Under the pieces are notes generated by a model. The model was not told where the DNA came from and searched no databases. It saw only the letters and a program-made list of their open reading frames with translations. From assembly GCA_020809705.1 (NCBI GenBank), contig CP085829.1, forward strand, positions 2,480,001 through 2,544,000: 64,000 nt of DNA. The letters run 5' to 3'. Source of the stretch: Calonectria ilicicola (lineage: Eukaryota; Ascomycota; Sordariomycetes; Hypocreales; Nectriaceae). Position 1 is the first letter of the stretch, and every line of letters starts with the position of its first letter. The translations under genes were made by a program, and so were the position numbers. Below are positions 11,001-20,804 of this stretch, one piece after another.

Positions 11001-13153
11001 TCGGATATACGTTTCATCATGAGTTTGTATAACTCAATAAGCCCTTTTGGCATAGAATCCAATCTTTTGAGAGCGTTCCGAGACTTTGAAGTTTCCAAAT
11101 CTTGGCACACCAAGGCCACCCAAAGAAATGTGTCTTGAGCCTTTTCATTTAATATTTGGTTGATTTTGGTTCTTGTTTCTTCGTTGTATTTCTTAGACCT
11201 GGCGAGATCATCGACCTTGTAACGGATAAATTCCTCTACCGCAAGTGATATTGAGTCTTTGTTCAATTCCAGCTGCACTCGGACATCCTGTGCATCTTCA
11301 AGTTGCTCCTCGATTGATGGCCAGTTGCGACTTGATATGATCCATTTTGCCCGGAACAAGTTGGAACTGGAAAACCGGATAATCATTTTAATAAGCTCGT
11401 TCCTACTATCGTCTAGACACTCGTCAAGAGCATCAACGATGAAGAATGCATCCTGCATGCTCTCATCTTTTAGAATATCTTCCAAAATCTGCTCCAATGA
11501 TATCAACGCCATACTGGTGTTTTCAAAAATATTTTTCCCCTCGGTATTGTATTTCTTCCGAACGTAAGAAATCAATCCTGGGTACTTCTTACAAAGGAGC
11601 CATATGAGACCTCGAATCACAGAGGTTGCGCTTTTGCATCTGTCTTCGGTGGCTTGACAAAAGAAGTATGTAACCGCATTTGGCGTCATCTGTTCCAATT
11701 CATCAATGATGCCACAGAGAAGCATTGTTTTTCCCTTACCCGGGTCACCTTTAATCCAGAGGAGATTCCTATCCTCGCCCAATTTAAGGTTCCGAAACCT
11801 TCGTGCCCAAGAATCCAACGGTACGAGTCTTTGAGCAGACCACCCTTGGTCTTTTCGATGTCTTTCTTGTGGACTTCAGGGTTTATGATGCAAAGGTCCT
11901 TCATGCATTCATGGTCCTTTTCGTCAAGGTCTATTTGTTGTATTACTTTCGTCTGGTTCTCAACCCCCTTAACCACATAATCCAGCCTTTTATCGATGCT
12001 TGTAAGGTATTATTTTATAACCTCAGATCCGTACTGGTTTATATACTGGCGGAGGGAATCTTCAGCTTTCTTGATGCAGTCGATCTTGCCAGGCCAATCA
12101 TCAACCTTGAAGAGGTCTTTGGCAAATACAGTGGCCCAATGTTTCTGGTTGTACAAACAGACGCTGTGCATTTGGTACGATAATAACTTCTTATAGAGGT
12201 TCAGGATAGGATCTCTTAGTATCTCTTGAAGCCCAATTGTACATTCCTTGGAACGATCAGGGTTAAGAAGCAATTGCATTAATTCCCAGTACCATTTGAG
12301 CATTTCGCAGATATATTTCATCCCATCGCGATTCTCAGTTGGCTCCGACAAACCGTTGTTGATAAACTAGACAATTTAGTAAGCAAATATCACTTGACGA
12401 CATAAGAGCTGCACTTACTCCCAAGCATGTGATAATACCTCCCCAGGCTAAAGCAGCGATTGGCTCGCTCTTAAGAGCCAGTGAAACCACCTCGTTTACA
12501 GTTTGAAGATATTGGGTCTTCTCCTTGAACTTCTGTTTGGTCTTTACTCCATCTTCTGTCTTTTTAAGCCCTTCCTCAATCATGGATTTCATTTGTTCCT
12601 GCCTGCCCGCTGTGCTTTGCTCGATGTCATTGGCGGTGTGTTCATTCGCTAGTACGGGTGATTCAGTCGGATTATAATGAGCAGAAAGAATCTTCTCATA
12701 TGCCTCAACCAGTTTAGGCTCGTCGGCCTTGATTTCATCATAGGCCCTATTCCAAAATTCTGAGCGCTTCTCCTCAACACTTGGCGGTGAGACTATATTT
12801 GGAATAGTTGAGGTCTCAGGTGTGCCCACAATATCCGTGTGGAGGGTCTGGACCGGAGAAGGGGAGGAAGCGAGTGGTTGGTTATTGGAAGCCGGGGCAG
12901 GCGGTGGAGGTGGTGATGATGGGGAAAGTGGCGAAGGCGTGGAAGCCAGGAGAGGTGGCAAAGATGAGGAATCCGGGAGAGGTGGCGAAGACGTGGAAGC
13001 AGGGAGTGTTGGCGGAGGTGAGGAATCTTGGAGAGTTGGTGGAGACGAGGAATCCGGGAGAGTTGGCGGAGGTGAGGAAGGCGAGGGAGGGGAGGATGTT
13101 GATTTCACTTTACTTCTTCGACGAAAGAAGAGACCGCAGAGCTTAAACCCCAT
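8070..13153 (-). pseudogene. NWD-type NACHT-WD40 (NLR-like) gene with two in-frame stops and a frameshift
   Basis: Read from 13153 downward. Exon 1 (13153-12419) encodes a short basic start, a Pro/Ser repeat tract and the NACHT_N-type domain. Exon 2 starts at 12366. A NACHT follows (Walker A GDPGKGKT near 11735, Walker B-type FFIVDALDE near 11430). An intron at 10383-10441 leads to a 770-codon exon (10382-8070) of about a dozen WD40 repeats with intact C terminus. Splice junctions at 12418/12367 and 10441/10383 are in phase. Three lesions interrupt the frame: TAA at 12010-12012, a one-base-deletion-type frameshift near 11795 (between YRWILGHEGF and RNLKLGED), and TAG at 10892-10894. Homology continues across each. 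Intact family members are STAND-type sensors in fungal incompatibility or immunity. This copy is probably a recent pseudogene; sequencing error or unusual splicing must be excluded. A 48-nt in-frame GT-AG segment (11999-12046) could remove the first stop, but its sites are weak. Confidence 0.85.
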
Positions 13154-13829
13154 TGTCGATTCGAGTGGCTGATGTAGCTGCTTTTCGTTCGTCCACTATC
13201 TTCTAGTGTTGGTTTCAACGTAGTGCTCTTGCTTAAGCCCAGGTAATACTGAAGGCTGAACAGTTCACATTAGAGCCAAGGGCCGAGGGAAACGGGAGAA
13301 TGATCGAAGAAAATAACTACCTCTTGACCCCGTTACATGCAAATTCGGCAATACAACCACGCTAGTTTCCCTCTTAAAAAGTTCCAGTTTGTGGCCCAAC
13401 TCAATTTGTCCACACCGGTGTACTCTAGCGTAAGCGGCGCCCCAGATTCTCCCAGTCTGCTTCATGTGTCACTGCAGCCACATCATATAAAGTCACAGCA
13501 ACCTTCTCGATCGAGTCCATAAGTGCCCAAGCACTCTTTTACAACAATACTCATTAGGGAAGAAATAGCGATGGAATGATCTTGGCCTGGCCACTTGTCA
13601 CTCTGCCTGCCGGTGCAATCCTCCCGAACGTCATCTACCAATATGGCTGGACCAGCACAAAGACACCTAAATTCTGATCAACACACCGCCATTGCATATC
13701 TGAAATTCCGTAACAGCTGGCACGGAATTTCAGGTAGCGATTGGACGAACTTTGTGGCGTTAGGCCCCGAAGCACAGCGTGGTGCCGCGACGGGCCGTGC
13801 CGGCATGAGCCCAACGCAGCTAAATTTAG
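13154..13829. other. intergenic, upstream of the NACHT-WD40 gene
   Basis: This is the putative promoter of the minus-strand NACHT-WD40 gene and the sequence before the F-box relic. ORFs here show no recognisable domain. Part of the relic's 5' end may be decayed beyond recognition in 13600-13829. Confidence 0.4.
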
Positions 13830-14636
13830 CTCCCTGCAGAAATCAACTCGGCCATCGTAGAACTGCTTACCTCCGACGAACTATACTCGTTGCGACAGAC
13901 CTGCCGAGCAATGAATCAAGTAATAATTCACTTCTTTACGCCCAAGTACTTCAAAAACTCGCCAAGTCGTGCTTGAGAGAAGAGGCTTGGAGGACCTCGT
14001 CTCCGCCTCAAGACACCCAATCCCAGCGCCTGCCGTGCAGGTGCTCGAGTTTCGTCCCGAGCATCCCAAGTCCTTTTCCAGGCTAGCTTCGCCCAAGAGC
14101 TCTCAAGGTGGGGGCGCGTGGGACGAGTGGGACAACATCGACGCAGACACCGACGCAGTATACTATGCATAACACTATGAACAGGACGCCACCCTCCGAT
14201 GCTACGACATGGTCGTCTCACTCGAGCAATTAAAGTGCTTCCCAATTGCAAAAATCTTGTCCTTTCTGACTCTTGCATGCTTGGGAAGCCAACTCAGCCG
14301 GTCAACGGGGCGTATGGCGGCAGGTTAGAAACACTTAGGATTCGCAACGACTGTTGGAACGAATACATCATACAGATACTAAATGCACTGATTACAGCCG
14401 CAATAAAAAGCAAAGCGACTTTTTAGGAGCTCAAAATTTGCGTCAGCCACCGAGAGGGTCCGAAGGGCCTTGGTCCAACCAACTTGGCCATGCTCATCTA
14501 TGCCCACAATGGCAGAAGAGGAGATTGGAACACCCTTAGCCTAACTTCTGTCCGTGTAATTCTCTCTCCCCATTTTGCTACTGCTGAATGTGATGATGCA
14601 GACTATGAGATGAGGCTATCGAGGGCGGCCCCATGA
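13830..14636 (+). pseudogene. decayed F-box-type gene
   Basis: Homologous-looking protein is spread over changing frames. At 13830-13973 the frame reads LPAEINSAIVELLTSDELYS and continues as an F-box-like helix pair, ending at TGA 13974-13976. The sense then moves to another frame (about 13977-14169, including VQVLEFRPEHPKSF and GGAWDEWDNIDADTDAVYY) and meets TAA at 14170-14172. It continues in that frame past the stop (HYEQDATLRCYDMVVSLE), then shifts near 14215 to a third frame (KVLPNCKNLVLSDSC). It crosses TAG at 14424-14426 and ends near 14636. Further weak similarity may extend to about 14780. The layout (F-box followed by an LRR-like variable region) matches the large fungal F-box families. 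No start ATG survives in the F-box frame. Four or more lesions make function unlikely. It starts about 0.7 kb from the 5' end of the broken NLR gene. Confidence 0.7.
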
Positions 14637-15188
14637 AAGCTTTTCAAGTTTTCCCATAGATGACGAACCTTGCGCCAGCCTTGAACAACTTGGCCGACTA
14701 CGGTTACGTATTCCCCATTATTTTACATATATTCCATGTAACGCGACTGCAAGTATTGGAACTCACCGGGGCTATTAGCAGATGTGTTCCTCTGGGGGGT
14801 TGCTTGAGATTTAGATGTCTGGTCTTGAGAGTAACTACTCTATATAACATAAGCTCAATTTGCTGCCTCAATCCGTTCTTCCTTAGGTTTGACTTGAGAT
14901 GTTGGATATAATTTATATTCGTCGGGGTTTCTTTTTTAACCTGCACATAAAGTAGGAGAGAAGCGGGATGATGTAGCTATGTGTGATGCTGACCGCACCA
15001 TCGCGCACCACTCATTGTCCGCCCGACGCCTCACGTCTCTCCAGGGCCCATAGAGCTGTTTGGACTTGAAAGGCTGTATGTACCCTATCTACCTTTTGCC
15101 ATTATTGCTTGAAAAATAAAATAAATGCTACACAAAGAAAATTAATAAGTAAAATTATTTATAAATAAGCAAAGTTATTTCTGTATCG
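14637..15188. other. AT-rich spacer and possible tail of the F-box relic
   Basis: Coding-like remnants run to about 14780 in shifted frames, then the sequence becomes unremarkable. From about 15105 to 15185 it is strongly A/T-rich, unlike the flanking genes, and could be the 3' region of the minus-strand coiled-coil ORF. Confidence 0.4.
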
Positions 15189-15821
15189 TTATATATTAAA
15201 TCTCAGAGATGCTTTCCCCAGAACATCCTTCACGCTTTTATCTATTGTATCCTTTAGTTGACCTTTAACTTCAAGTCGTATATCCTCCTTCGCCTCGCGA
15301 ATGGTATCTTTGAGTTGGTCTTCAACTTCAAACCGCATGTCCTGCTTCGCTTCGCGAATCGTATCCTTGAGTTGGTCTTGAACCTCAAATCGGATATCTA
15401 GCATCGAGTCATCGAGCTGATCGTTTAGAGTCTGCCGTAGGTCTGCCACTCCCTCTGTATTAAGTCGATAACGCCGTGGACTGGCGGTAGCTTGTTCTTT
15501 AAGCTGCGTAATGCGATTGTCCATCTTGTCGAGCCGGTCATTGATGGTGTCGAGTTTACTGTTTATCGTCTGGAGGAGGGAGATAATGAGGTCAGGTTTA
15601 GGTTTGTCGGCAGAGGGGTTGCTTGTGCGCCGCCGCTTCCTGTCTTGGTTCCGGTTAGAAGACAATGAGTCACGAAATGGGCCTTGCTTACTTTGACTTT
15701 GACTGGAATTAAGGGCGATTTTTATATATGGTGGTAGGTTGGCTTTAGTGCTGGGCTGAGGGTTGTAGTTGAAAACTTGACCGCTAGTACCTGCATATAA
15801 GCTAGTGATATTAGCATGTTC
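15189..15821 (-). CDS. basic/coiled-coil protein with three 19-residue repeats (5' end unresolved)
   Basis: An open frame of about 210 codons runs from a TAG at 15822-15824 down to the stop at 15189. No in-frame ATG lies near its 5' end; a splice acceptor (TATGCAG, + strand complement near 15791-15797) would fit an upstream exon. The N-terminal half is polar, with a basic cluster RKRRR that could be nuclear targeting. A heptad-rich helix (LLQTINSKLDTINDRLDKMD) follows, then three tandem 19-residue repeats of the pattern R-[FL]-E-V-x-x-QLKDTI-R-E-A-K-x-D (57-nt DNA repeat, about 15222-15400). The repeat predicts an oligomerising coiled coil. No known family was recognised. An inverted repeat at 15829-15868 sits immediately upstream. 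It may be a gene missing its first exon or a relic. Confidence 0.5.
   Translation of the reverse strand, partial: EHANITSLYAGTSGQVFNYNPQPSTKANLPPYIKIALNSSQSQSKQGPFRDSLSSNRNQDRKRRRTSNPSADKPKPDLIISLLQTINSKLDTINDRLDKMDNRITQLKEQATASPRRYRLNTEGVADLRQTLNDQLDDSMLDIRFEVQDQLKDTIREAKQDMRFEVEDQLKDTIREAKEDIRLEVKGQLKDTIDKSVKDVLGKASLRFNI
15265..15400. repeat. 57-nt tandem repeat inside the coiled-coil ORF
   Basis: Two closely similar 57-nt units lie here, recognisable by the shared core TTGAGTTGGTCTT preceded by TTCGC-TCGCGAAT. A third, more diverged unit lies toward 15225. The length is a multiple of three, so copy-number change would keep the frame. Boundaries are approximate. Confidence 0.7.
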
Positions 15822-15828
15822 CTAAATG

Positions 15829-15868
15829 TGGAGGTCCAGACTTCCGATTACGGAAGCCTAAACCTCCA
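15829..15868. repeat. 18-bp inverted repeat with 4-nt loop
   Basis: The left arm TGGAGGTCCAGACTTCCG and right arm CGGAAGCCTAAACCTCCA flank the loop ATTA. Fifteen of eighteen positions pair and all three mismatches are transitions. It could be a hairpin, a protein-binding palindrome, or the terminus of a mobile element. No second copy was seen in the window. Confidence 0.75.
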
Positions 15869-16281
15869 TAACTGGGAGCTTTAGGGCACTATAGAGGAAC
15901 TTGACGGGATCCCGTATTTTCTAAGAGCTATGGTCGTATGTGCGGGAAGGTGTAGATTGATGGGATTATAATGTTTGCAATGGAGACGCATGTGATGTTG
16001 AAAGTAAGATAAAACGCAAGATTTTGTCTCACACTGAACCAGAGGCATGACAGTGGCTTGTTTTCTTTACAGTATGGAGCAAGAATGTATTTTCTTGGCT
16101 CCTCCGGCCATAATTGAAATGTCTGAAGAACTTGGAGGAAATGTTCCGAGTTTTCCGCCGGGCCCATCCTTAAATAACACTAGTAATCTCACTTCAACGA
16201 AGGATAGGGGGATAATATGTATTGAATACGGCGTGATAGAAAGCGGTAGAGGATCCTCAGATCGCCACATCAGCAATTTAT

Positions 16282-16560
16282 TTATACATTGGGCGGGCAT
16301 TTTGAGTACAATATGGCTGGGCCCAGGCTGATTTCAACAAAATTTTCCATAGCAGGCTTTGAGAACGCCCAGTTGTCAGCCTTGTCGAGCAAATAGGTGC
16401 AAGGCATCCAAATATTGTGTTGATGCGTCAATGCGTCAGGCAACCACACTCCTTCGGTCCTACTTATGCTACTGGATCCTTGTTGTTTCAGGAGATGCAG
16501 TGCGTTGAATCTCACTCTGTCTTGGCTGCATACTTCTGAGCCAATCGCAAACCAGGCTAA
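16282..16560 (-). pseudogene. possible coding fragment of unknown family
   Basis: On the minus strand an open frame reads YYDTLAWFAIGSEVCS at its start and continues through about 95 residues with a protein-like, Trp-containing composition (for example ENFVEISLGPAILYSKC) to a stop at 16282. It begins directly after a TAG and has no convincing ATG upstream of the homology-like part. I do not recognise the family. It may be an exon of a decayed gene between the coiled-coil ORF and the membrane-protein gene; it could also be chance. Confidence 0.25.
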
Positions 16561-16802
16561 TGTGTCGTAGTAGTGCTAGGCTTTTTCTAAGCATATACTA
16601 CGGGGCACCAACCAAGTTCGCTTAACTGGTATCATGACGCAAAGAGTGACTTTTGGGGCTTTGGCTCAGTGTGCTTGGAAGGCTCCGCTATTTTCTAATT
16701 CAGATGCTGGGATAAATAGTGTCCACCAATTCCTAAAAGTCCAATCTCATTCTCGTATCCAACCTGGCATTGTTTTATCCCACCTCAGCCTATTATATCG
16801 CA

Positions 16803-18664
16803 ATGAAGGCAAAAGGCACAGTGTTTCAACTCCGCGATAGAGGCAATTATACCTATGGCTCTCGCGAAGTTAAGAATTTGAAACTTGACACAAAAGCCAT
16901 ATTTTCTGCTACGATTTATGACACCCAGGCAGCATTTGAAAAATTTGACCCCGTTTCATATCCACCCACGGAACCGGGTGTATTACCTCCCCTGCCAGAT
17001 GATCCAGTCTACTACTCTGGTCCAGCATCACATCCATTTAATATCGATTTCATGGTCATCGATTTGAGTGATCAAACAAGGGGAAATAATTTTACTAAGC
17101 TTTGTAGCAGTGATGGGACCTTGTTCGGCTCATGGGAGGTTCTTTGGAACTGTCTTCTTTTGGCAACACTATCTGTATCAGTGTATGCATTTCCCGGTAT
17201 TACCGACTATTCACACAACGCATCTACGGCAATTGCACAAAGCATGGATGTTTCTAATATATCTGCATTCGACGGTAGAGGTGTATTCAAACATGTTTAT
17301 CGTTGTGCGATTGCAAGTTGCGAGGATTATAGCATGGGCGAATGTTCAATCCCTTACTATCCGACTAAGGATTTCTGGCAAGAACCTGGTTTGGACTTGG
17401 CATTGCTTTATAAGAATCTTTCCTCTATATGTTCAAATTTGACAAGCAATATAAACCCTGATATTGCTGGCCCTGGGGTATGGGATCTTTTTTATATTTT
17501 GAGCCTTTAACTTGCTTCATTTTAACTTACTTTTAGTAGGTTATTATCTCCTATATTATGGAAAGTGTCCTGGCTTTATGTGCTTGGGCAATTATCCTAA
17601 TATTCCATTATGCTAAATCTCTGAAGAGCTGGATGAAAGATGATAATGGTATACCTGTTGAGGTTCGATTTTCAACTGGGTGGCTTTTTAAATATATATT
17701 AAATGGCGATTTAACCTATGCAACAGAAACATGCCTTGTGGAATTTCACGAAGCAGCATGCTTTTTTATTATAGCAATTGGAATTGCTGTACTATATGCT
17801 AACTCACAAAGTGCTATTTTTAATGGTTCAGATGGTTGGCAAAATCTCTCAGATAATCGTGATATCCTCACAATTCTTAGTACAATGGGTGTCGGGCCTA
17901 TCATCCTCTCACAGCTACGATTATATCGGTCTAAAATGGACTCCTTTTACAGTCTATTTCTATCAACTATTGCCCTAATACTTGCTATCTTACTAGCAAA
18001 TATCGGACTGAACCCAGATCCAGATGGAATTTATGCTATGTTTAAAAACAGGAATCCTCAGAAAGATTGCGGTAATAATCCGTCACTACGAACGTTCTGT
18101 TTAGCAAACTCCAACAAGAAACAAAACTTCTTTTTTACCTTTCCATTTCAAATTATCTCCAGCTTCCTTGCAATAATGGTCATTTTATGGCTGAATAAAC
18201 TAGCCAATGTCTATAGGCAAAGCAAATGGGTCTCCAAGGTGCTTTGGCCTAGGATAATTCAACAACTCTTTCTAAAAGAGGATAGCAAAAAAATAAAGCA
18301 GAGCGCGAGGGCCATTGCTATTGCTATCACTACCATAATCATCATCAGCGAGATATGGGTTGTGGTTTGCATCTTCTCTTATCTAAAGTCGATTCAATTA
18401 CGGCTTGATGATCCTTTGCTGAACGGATCAAGGGATCAATGGAGTTTGGGACAGATGATTGCAATGCTAATATGGGCACCTGTTATTTCCAAGTATATTT
18501 ACTTGATTGCACGTGAGTAATGTTATTCCTTCGGTCTTTCTGTTATTTTCACTTGAGAAATGCTAACATGAATGGAATCCGCAGTCGGTATTGAGAAAGG
18601 CTTTCGGATTCGGTTGTCAAATGCGTTCGTAGTTCTTAGGAAACCTGATCTATCAGGTACCTGA
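16803..18664 (+). CDS. fungal multi-pass membrane protein of unknown function
   Basis: Three exons (16803-17477, 17540-18512, 18585-18664) join with correct phases to 575 residues. The first intron is GTATGG...TAG and the second GTGAGT...CAG with a TGCTAAC branch-like site. The N-terminal third is a predicted extracellular domain with several Asn-x-Ser/Thr sites and Cys residues (KLCSSDG, CAIASCEDYSMGEC). The remainder carries about six or seven hydrophobic helices, a lumenal loop with paired Cys (KDCGNNPSLRTFC), and ends with GIEKGFRIRLSN. This architecture belongs to a fungus-specific family seen in Sordariomycete accessory regions without known function. The start is the ATG nearest the homology; the N terminus may be spliced from further upstream. 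Its A/T content is higher than that of the housekeeping genes in the window. Confidence 0.72.
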
Positions 18665-19220
18665 TATGATATTAAAGTTGAACGAAAGGTTCTGTGAGAT
18701 TCATAGTCTGAGGGGAAAATACATCAGCAGGGTCTATCAAACGTAGCACAAGTATAATCAGAAAAAAAGAAAACTTTTGAAACACGAGACTGGAATGGCC
18801 AAGTACACAAGATCTAGGGGATACTGTAAAATCCGACACAGAGTGTTTGTGGTGCTGAAAGGAATGGGCGATCAAGGCGAGTGCTGAGACGGTGGGACTG
18901 GGGTGAACTCAATCAAGTCAGGTCGGCTGAGGCGGATGCTTGAGAAAGCTCAGACACAAAGGCCAGTGCTACTCGACCACGCCGAAAGTTCATGGTTACT
19001 ACTAGCGCGTGCTGTAAAGCTGATGTGTCAAAGCTGGTGGTCAAAGCAGTATTGCAATTGATGAAAAGCACAAAAGGTTGGAAACTGTAGTAATAGGAGA
19101 TGGATTTTATTAATGTGTGTGATGAAGGATGAAGAAGCTAGGTTAAAAAGGTCCTTTTGTGACTACCCCCTCCTCACATGACCATTCTCATAAGACTTTT
19201 ACGTATTACACTCTAATGAT
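18665..19220. other. intergenic, convergent 3' ends
   Basis: About 550 bp between the membrane-protein stop and the transaldolase stop. It marks the boundary between the accessory island and the housekeeping block. No gene seen. Confidence 0.5.
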
Positions 19221-20804
19221 TTATTGAAGCTTGGCCTTGATGGTGTTCTTAAGGGTGATGGCATCGGCGGCAAACTTGCTGATACCCTCACGGAGCTTCT
19301 CGACGGCCATCTGATCCTCGTTGAAGTCGAATCGGAAAGTAGCCTCGGTGTTGATGTAGGTCTTCTTCTCGATGTCGAGGGCGGAAGCCTGAGCAGCGTC
19401 AAGCTTCTTGGGGACAACGTCGTTGGAGTTGAGGAGCTCCTCGAGCAAGTTGGGCTACAAATATTGTTAATAATTGCTTTGATTTTCACGCGCCAGGTGA
19501 ATTGGCGCTTGGGGCACCAGTCAACTTACAGAGATGGTCAGGTAGTCACAGCCAGCAAGCTCAGTGATCTCACCAGTGTTTCGGAAAGAAGCACCCATGA
19601 CGATGGTCTTGTAGCCGTACTTCTTGTAGTAGTTGAAGATGGCCTTGACGGAGGCGACACCAGGGTCCTCCTCCTTGGCGTACTCCTTCTTGGTGTGAGC
19701 CTTGAACCAGTCAAGGATACGGCCAACGAAGGGGGAGATGAGGTAAGCGTTGGCCTCAGCAGCAGCGATGGCCTGGACAAGGGAGAACATGAGGGTCAGG
19801 TTGGTGTTGATGCCGTGGTCGCGCTGGAGGATCTCAGCAGCCTTGATACCCTCCCAGGTGGAGGCAATCTTGATCAGGATACGGTCCTTCTCAATACCCT
19901 GCTCCTTGTAGAGCTGTTGAGTTGCGTTAGCACCATGTTGGCAAGACTAGCTACAAAGCTGTGGCGAATACAAAGGAAGCGTACCTCGATAATGCGGAGA
20001 GCCTTGTTAACGGAGGCCTGGGTGTCGAAGGAGAACTGAGCATCGACCTCAGTGGAGACCTTGCCGGGGATGATGGCCAGGATCTCCTTGCCGAACTCGA
20101 CCAGAAGACGGTCAAGGGCAGCATCGACCTGCTCGTCGACGGAGCCACCCTGAGTCTTGGCCCAAGCAACAGCGTTGTCGATGAGCTTGGCGTACTCGGG
20201 CTTCTTGGAGGCGGCGAGGATCAGGGAGGGGTTGGTGGTAGCATCCTGGGGCTTGTACTTGCCAATGGCTGTGGCGAATTGTAAGCTTCCGATTTAAACA
20301 TGCATCAATTCATTGATATAGCGGGGGGAGGTAGCAGATTGAAAAGGTGGGCGGCGCAACAGCACCGTGGCAAATGTCGTGGGAATTCGCGCGACGACGA
20401 CAGCATGTAGACTGAGGGAGGGGGGTGGAATACTAACAGGCAAAGTCACCTATGGGGTCGCAGTTAGCAATGCAGCGCTGGAGAAGAGGGAGGTGAGGTA
20501 ATTACCAGAGTCGGACACGACAACCTACACGCAATGGCAAAGCTGGAGGTTAGCAAGCGATCTATCTGTACGTTCGGGGAGCTCGGCAGCGAGAAAAACG
20601 AGAGCATGCTCGGCGAGGGTGGCGTTACAACGGGCGGGAAACTCTGATCAAAGGCAACCGGGAGCGGGGTTGAGAGAGAGAGTCAAGTGCCCATGTGTAT
20701 CATGGCTCGCGTCGCAGCTCTCGATGGTTCATGGAGGGGCAATGGGTGGTAGTGGGGTGGCGACGTACGGTGCCGGTGGCCTTGAGCTGGTCGAGGGCGG
20801 ACAT
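19221..20804 (-). CDS. TAL1: transaldolase
   Basis: Six exons (20804-20769, 20524-20506, 20449-20438, 20268-19985, 19913-19530, 19454-19221) give 322 residues, the usual length of eukaryotic transaldolase. The enzyme transfers dihydroxyacetone units between sedoheptulose 7-phosphate and glyceraldehyde 3-phosphate in the non-oxidative pentose phosphate pathway, in the cytosol. The Schiff-base lysine is Lys132 in [12 protein letters not shown]. Other family blocks are DATTNPSLI near residue 31, TLMFSLVQA and [10 protein letters not shown]. The first three exons are 36, 19 and 12 nt; the 12-nt micro-exon supplies GDFA and part of the following Ser codon, and every junction keeps the frame. The donor after the micro-exon is GTTAGT. 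Such a fragmented start makes this gene easy to mispredict. Confidence 0.96.
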
